From contig DKBC01000164.1 of the NCBI GenBank assembly GCA_002451065.1, positions 1 to 11,679 on the forward strand: a stretch of 11,679 bases of DNA, written 5' to 3'. Source of the stretch: Betaproteobacteria bacterium UBA6910 (GTDB taxonomy: Bacteria > Pseudomonadota > Gammaproteobacteria > Burkholderiales > UBA6910). Below are positions 7,960-11,679 of this stretch, piece by piece. Position numbers and translations under genes: made by a program. The notes beneath the pieces were generated by a model that was not told where the DNA came from, did not search any database, and was given only the letters and a program-made list of their open reading frames with translations. Each line of letters starts with the position of its first letter. The stretch's first letter is position 1.

Positions 7960-9231
7960 ATGAGAGCGATCCGACTGGTGTTCGGCTTCCTCCGCTATGC
8001 GCTGGGCCGCGCCGCCGAGGACGGCTTGGTGAAGGTGGCGTCGAGCTTGACTTTCACGACACTTCTGTCGCTGGTGCCGCTGGTGACCATCGCCATGGCG
8101 AGCATCGCTTCCTTCCCGGCGTTCTCTCCCCTCGCTACGCAGTTCAAGATCTTCCTGCTGACCAACATGGTGCCGGAAGTGGCAGGCAAGGTCATCACTG
8201 TCTACATGGAGCAGTTCGCCGATGCCGCCGCGCGGCTGACGGGTTTCGGCATCGCCTTTCTCGCAGTGACTGCGATGATGCTGATGCTGACCATCGACAA
8301 CGCCCTGAACGCCATCTGGCGGGTCCGGCGCGGGCGGGTCCTGGTGCAGCGCCTGCTGATCTACTGGGCGGTGCTGACCATAGGCCCGGCGTTGATCGGC
8401 GCCAGTATTTCGATTAGTTCCTGGCTCGTCAGTGCCTCCATGGGTATGACGCGCGAAATGCCGGCGCTGGGCTCCGCGCTCCTGAGGACGGGCTCGTTGC
8501 TCCTGAGCATCCTGGCCTTTACCTTGCTCTATGCGGTGATCCCAAACCGCCATGTGCCGTGGTGGCAGGCCGTCACCGGCGGCGTTGTCGCCGCGGTGGC
8601 GTTTGAGTTGATGAAGCGCGGCTTCGGATTCTACATCGCGAACTTCGCGGCGCATCGGCTGATCTACGGAGCCTTTGCGAGCATACCGATATTTCTGCTC
8701 TGGTTGTACCTCACGTGGCTGGTGGTGCTCTCCGGGGCCGTGATTGCGGCATCCCTGGGGAGCTGGCGCGGACTAGAAACGCAGCGCATGCTCGCGCCGG
8801 GAGAGCGCTTCGGGCACGCCCTCACGGTGCTCGGCGCTCTGCTAGAAGCCCTGAACACGGGGGAAACGGTAACTCTGCCCCAGCTTTCCCGGCGCACCGG
8901 CCTCGCCTATGAGGACTTGGAAGGAATATTGGATCAGCTCGCGGTGGTCCGTTGGGCGCGCCAAGCGGCGGGGAGCGGCTGGATCCTGGTCCGGGATGCC
9001 GACCGAATCCGTGTGTCGGACGTTTACCGGACATTCGCGATGGCTCCGCCAGCGGGGCGAAGGGTCGGGGACGAGCGGATTCAGACGCTGCTCTCGGACA
9101 TGGACGGCAAGGCGACCGTCGAGCTGGGGATGACGCTGCGGCAGCTTTTCGGCGCGCCCCCGCAAGCCGGGACCAGGGCCGGACAGGCGGAAGGTGGCGT
9201 GGTGTCGTTCCCCGAGCGGAGATCGGAGTGA
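7960..9231 (+). CDS. YihY/BrkB (UPF0761) family membrane protein with C-terminal winged-helix-like extension
   Basis: This 423-residue protein belongs to the YihY/virulence factor BrkB family, once misnamed ribonuclease BN. Residues about 25-270 hold six hydrophobic segments, with the hallmarks ASSLTFTTLLSLVPL (27-41), DNALNAIW (113-120), VIPNRHVPWWQAVTGG (193-208), and FYIANFA to YGAFASIPIFLLWLYLTW (224-253). Residues about 283-360 form a cytoplasmic extension that looks like a winged helix (VTLPQLSRRTGLAYEDLEGILDQLAVV), followed by a charged tail. The transport or regulatory role is not established for the family. The ATG at 7960 has no clear Shine-Dalgarno sequence but overlaps the TGA of a nine-codon upstream ORF (7934-7963), which could couple translation. 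The stop overlaps the following thioredoxin-like gene by GTGA. Confidence 0.9.
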   Translation: MRAIRLVFGFLRYALGRAAEDGLVKVASSLTFTTLLSLVPLVTIAMASIASFPAFSPLATQFKIFLLTNMVPEVAGKVITVYMEQFADAAARLTGFGIAFLAVTAMMLMLTIDNALNAIWRVRRGRVLVQRLLIYWAVLTIGPALIGASISISSWLVSASMGMTREMPALGSALLRTGSLLLSILAFTLLYAVIPNRHVPWWQAVTGGVVAAVAFELMKRGFGFYIANFAAHRLIYGAFASIPIFLLWLYLTWLVVLSGAVIAASLGSWRGLETQRMLAPGERFGHALTVLGALLEALNTGETVTLPQLSRRTGLAYEDLEGILDQLAVVRWARQAAGSGWILVRDADRIRVSDVYRTFAMAPPAGRRVGDERIQTLLSDMDGKATVELGMTLRQLFGAPPQAGTRAGQAEGGVVSFPERRSE

Positions 9232-9773
9232 AATTTTTCAAGCAGCTTTTCGAGGGAGCGCTTTGGCGCAGCCGTTACATCGTGCTGTTTGCCGTGGTGG
9301 CGAGCATGGCCGCGTCGGCGGCTTTCGCCTTCACCCTGACCGACTCCGGAGGGCGGCTGCTCCGGCTCGAGGATTTCCGGGGCAAATGGGTGTTGGTCAA
9401 CTTCTGGGCCACGTGGTGTCCGCCCTGCCTGGACGAAATCCCAGACCTGGTTGCGTTGCACGAGGAACGCGGCAAGCGCGACCTAGTGGTGATCGGGATC
9501 GCGATGGATTACCAGAGCCGGGAGACGGTGCTGCAGTTCGTGGACCAGATGTTCATCAGCTATCCGATTGTCTTTGGCACACCGGCAATTGCCGCTCAGA
9601 TTGGAAAGATCGTGGGTCTTCCCACCACGTTCATCTACGATCCCGACGGGAAGATCCTGGTGCGGCATGTGGGCCCCTTGAACCGGGAGATGGTGGAGCG
9701 CTTCATTGAGGGGAACAAAGCTCCCAGGCCGGATGCCCGCGCCAACGCGGGTCAGATGGTGCGGCCGCGATAG
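9228..9773 (+). CDS. Membrane-anchored TlpA-like thioredoxin
   Basis: The 181-residue protein has one N-terminal hydrophobic segment (about 17-35) and then a TlpA/ResA-like thioredoxin domain. LEDFRGKWVLVNFWATWCPPC (47-67) carries the active site W63-C64-P-P-C67, and GLPTTFIYDPDG (130-141) holds the cis-proline P132. Such proteins act as thiol-disulphide oxidoreductases outside the cytoplasmic membrane, for example in cytochrome c maturation; the partner here is unknown. The GTG start at 9228 overlaps the YihY-family stop (GTGA) and has GGAG six bases upstream (9218-9221). The first 35 residues are unusual: FEGALWRSRYIVLFAVVASM resembles the N-terminus of UPF0114 (YqhA) proteins more than a normal TlpA anchor. 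The 3' end overlaps the convergent lytic transglycosylase gene by 22 bases. Confidence 0.9.
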   Translation: MKFFKQLFEGALWRSRYIVLFAVVASMAASAAFAFTLTDSGGRLLRLEDFRGKWVLVNFWATWCPPCLDEIPDLVALHEERGKRDLVVIGIAMDYQSRETVLQFVDQMFISYPIVFGTPAIAAQIGKIVGLPTTFIYDPDGKILVRHVGPLNREMVERFIEGNKAPRPDARANAGQMVRPR

Positions 9774-10381
9774 GACCAGTTGCCGCGCCAGGCCGCGAGC
9801 ACCAGGTTCGGGTACCCGTTGCTCCCCAAGCTGCCGTTATAGCGGCCGAGGGCGCGGAAAAGGTTGCCGTTCTCCAGATCCAGGTAGTGGCGAAGGATCA
9901 CGCAGCCGTACCGGAGATTGGTACGCAGGTGAAACAAGTTGTGATCGCCGATGCCGATGACGTCAATCCAGAATGGCATCACCTGCATGAAACCCCGTGC
10001 CCCGGCGCGAGAAACGGCGTACTTGCGAAAATTGCTTTCGACCTGGATCACGCCCAGCACCAGCTGCGGGTCGAGGCCGGCCCTTGTGGCCTCGTAATGC
10101 ACCGTGGTGAGGAACTCCTCCCTTTCGCCGGGATCCGGCATGCGCTGTTCGAGCCGGCGCGACATCTCCCCCAGCCAGGCATCGGCATCCAGTTGAGACG
10201 CAAAAACCAGACGCGGGGCCGCGCGGTCGCTGACGGCTCGCTGCAGGGACGCCTGCACGCTCGCAGCCAATGGTTCATAGGCCTGGGAGCCGGAAAAAAC
10301 CGGCGGCGTGCCGGCCGCGAGGGCGGCACCCAGTAGGGTCGTGAGCCAAAGGCGGGACGTGAGGAGTCTCTGACAGATCAT
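9752..10381 (-). CDS. Exported lytic transglycosylase (SLT family)
   Basis: The 209-residue protein has a probable Sec signal peptide (1 to about 23, [11 protein letters not shown]) and a C-terminal soluble lytic transglycosylase domain (about 92-200). The catalytic glutamate is E115 in [26 protein letters not shown] (127-138) and [11 protein letters not shown] (176-186) are the other family signatures. It would cleave the MurNAc-GlcNAc bond of peptidoglycan in the periplasm, forming 1,6-anhydro-MurNAc. The middle region (about 33-90) is helical and unassigned. The ATG at 10381 overlaps the proS stop (ATGA); there is no clear Shine-Dalgarno sequence, so translational coupling to proS is likely. 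This gene order with proS is one I associate with Betaproteobacteria. It overlaps the convergent thioredoxin gene at its 3' end. Confidence 0.92.
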   Translation of the reverse strand: MICQRLLTSRLWLTTLLGAALAAGTPPVFSGSQAYEPLAASVQASLQRAVSDRAAPRLVFASQLDADAWLGEMSRRLEQRMPDPGEREEFLTTVHYEATRAGLDPQLVLGVIQVESNFRKYAVSRAGARGFMQVMPFWIDVIGIGDHNLFHLRTNLRYGCVILRHYLDLENGNLFRALGRYNGSLGSNGYPNLVLAAWRGNWSYRGRTI

Positions 10382-11679
10382 GGCTTGGATTCTAAGAGGC
10401 CCCGGGCTTCGCGCAAGGGAATATTGCGCGCTTCAGTGTCGCGCCGGCCCCGGTATTCCGCCTCCCCGTTTTTGAGGGAGCGCTCGCTAACCACCAGGCG
10501 ATGGGGAATTCCGATGAGTTCCAGGTCCGCAAACATCACACCTGGACGCTCGTCGCGGTCGTCCAGCAGCACGTCAATGCCCGCTGCCTCGAGCTCGTCG
10601 TGCAGGCGCAGCGCGGCGGCGCGGACCTCCGCGCTGCGGCCGTAGCCAACCGGCGCCACCGCCACATGGAACGGCGCCATGGGCGGCGGGAAGATGATCC
10701 CGCGCTCGTCGCAGTTCTGCTCGATCGCCGCGGCGACGATGCGCGAGACACCGATGCCGTAGCACCCCATCTCCATGACCCGGGTCTGGCCATTTTCGTC
10801 GAGGAAGGCGGCGTTCATGGCCTCGGAATATTTCGTGCGCAGCTGAAAGATGTGCCCGACCTCGATGCCCCTCAGAATTTCGAGGAGGCCCTTGCCATCC
10901 GGGCTGGGATCGCCGGCAACGGCGTTGCGGATGTCGTGAACATGGATGGGCTCCGGGAGATCCCGGCCCCAGTTCACGCCCGTCAGGTGAAAGCCGTCGT
11001 GATTGGCGCCGCATACAAAATCGGACATGGCCGCGACCGTGCGATCCGCGATTACGGTCACCGTGGCCGGAATGCCCACGGGGCCGATGTAACCCGGGCG
11101 GCAGCGAAGGCCCTTTTCGATTTCCACGTCGCTCGCCAGGCGGAATCCGGAGAGCATGGAGAGCTTCGATACCTTGACCTCGTTGACGGCGTGATCGCCC
11201 CGGATGAGCAGCATCACCAATGCGTCGTTGGCCCACAACATGACGCTCTTGACCGTCCGGCGGATGGGCAAGCCGAGAAAATCCGCGACTTCTTCGCAGG
11301 TCTTCTGGCCTGGAGTTGCGACCCTGCGCATCTCCTCCGCTGGCGCGGCCCGAGGCGAGGCGGGCGCCACGGCTTCGGCCAGTTCGACATTGGCGGCGTA
11401 TTCGGATTGCGGGCAATACGCTATGGCGTCCTCCCCGGAGTCCGCCAGTACGTGGAACTCGTGGGACCCGGTCCCGCCGATCGCGCCGGTGTCTGCCGCC
11501 ACGGCGCGAAAGCGTAGTCCAAGGCGGGAGAAGATGCGGGTGTAGGTGTCGTACATGTTCCGGTATTCGGCGTCCAGGCTTTCCTTGTCCACGTGGAACG
11601 AGTAGGCGTCCTTCATGAGGAACTCGCGCGCCCGCATGACGCCAAAGCGGGGCCTGATCTCGTCGCGGAACTTGGTCTG
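10378..11679 (-). CDS. proS: Prolyl-tRNA synthetase, bacterial type (5' end outside window)
   Basis: The visible 433 residues are the C-terminal three quarters of a bacterial ProRS (E. coli ProS has 572), which charges tRNA-Pro in the cytoplasm. The reading frame stays open to the window edge. The fragment begins with class II motif 2 ([13 protein letters not shown], then [12 protein letters not shown]). An inserted YbaK-like editing domain occupies about 115-235, including [11 protein letters not shown] with a candidate editing lysine at fragment residue 144 and ending near [14 protein letters not shown]. Motif 3 is [13 protein letters not shown] (305-317), and the anticodon-binding domain follows (about 335-433). 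The editing insert marks it as the ProS type that hydrolyses Ala-tRNA-Pro. Its stop overlaps the lytic transglycosylase start by ATGA. Confidence 0.97.
   Translation of the reverse strand, partial: QTKFRDEIRPRFGVMRAREFLMKDAYSFHVDKESLDAEYRNMYDTYTRIFSRLGLRFRAVAADTGAIGGTGSHEFHVLADSGEDAIAYCPQSEYAANVELAEAVAPASPRAAPAEEMRRVATPGQKTCEEVADFLGLPIRRTVKSVMLWANDALVMLLIRGDHAVNEVKVSKLSMLSGFRLASDVEIEKGLRCRPGYIGPVGIPATVTVIADRTVAAMSDFVCGANHDGFHLTGVNWGRDLPEPIHVHDIRNAVAGDPSPDGKGLLEILRGIEVGHIFQLRTKYSEAMNAAFLDENGQTRVMEMGCYGIGVSRIVAAAIEQNCDERGIIFPPPMAPFHVAVAPVGYGRSAEVRAAALRLHDELEAAGIDVLLDDRDERPGVMFADLELIGIPHRLVVSERSLKNGEAEYRGRRDTEARNIPLREARGLLESKP

Noticed and set aside
10501..11517. 338-codon plus-strand open frame inside proS
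   Set aside because: Antisense shadow of proS, which is confirmed by motifs 2 and 3, the editing insert and the anticodon domain.

Overview
The window is GC-rich, densely packed bacterial chromosome and reads as core genome. The order ilvB-ilvN-ilvC-psd-pssA-leuA, the wrbA/DUF2069/YihY neighbourhood and the proS-lytic transglycosylase pair are arrangements I associate with Betaproteobacteria and related early-branching Gammaproteobacteria. That placement is inference from gene order and protein style; there is no rRNA or other taxonomic marker here. I see no transposase, integrase, tRNA, CRISPR array or phage gene.

Region 1 (1-5199, + strand): the last codons of the acetolactate synthase large subunit (ilvB), its regulatory subunit (ilvN/ilvH), ketol-acid reductoisomerase (ilvC), phosphatidylserine decarboxylase (psd), phosphatidylserine synthase (pssA), an intergenic regulatory region with a leucine-rich leader peptide, 2-isopropylmalate synthase (leuA) and a small DUF2905 membrane protein. 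IlvB/IlvN/IlvC carry the shared valine/isoleucine route, and LeuA diverts 2-ketoisovalerate to leucine. PssA makes phosphatidylserine and Psd converts it to phosphatidylethanolamine. The pssA-leuA gap (3230-3433) is the main regulatory site: a plausible promoter directly before a 28-codon leader ORF with 8 Leu codons, and five alternating GGTTC/GAACC elements that could form competing hairpins.

Region 2 (5233-7889, - strand): in transcription order wrbA, a HugZ-like split-barrel flavin/haem protein and a DUF2069 membrane protein, joined by 4-base ATGA and GTGA overlaps. Downstream lie two unrecognised genes: a 117-residue aromatic-rich protein and a 149-residue probable exported protein with four cysteines. 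Each of these two has a similar extended -10 element upstream.

Region 3 (7960-9773, + strand, divergent from wrbA): a YihY/BrkB-family membrane protein with a long C-terminal cytoplasmic extension, overlapping by four bases a membrane-anchored TlpA-like thioredoxin with a CPPC active site. The N-terminal anchor of the thioredoxin resembles the start of UPF0114 (YqhA) proteins.

Region 4 (9752-11679, - strand, convergent): prolyl-tRNA synthetase (5' end outside the window), overlapping by ATGA a small exported lytic transglycosylase. The 3' end of that gene overlaps the thioredoxin gene tail-to-tail by 22 bases.

I find no convincing new multi-gene system. The items most worth a second look are the leuA leader region, the UPF0114-like anchor on the thioredoxin, the two unrecognised genes and the tightly coupled wrbA-hugZ-DUF2069 operon. 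No gene-free stretch exceeds 300 bases. The longest are 3230-3433, described below, and 6121-6268, which holds one inverted repeat and a possible promoter.
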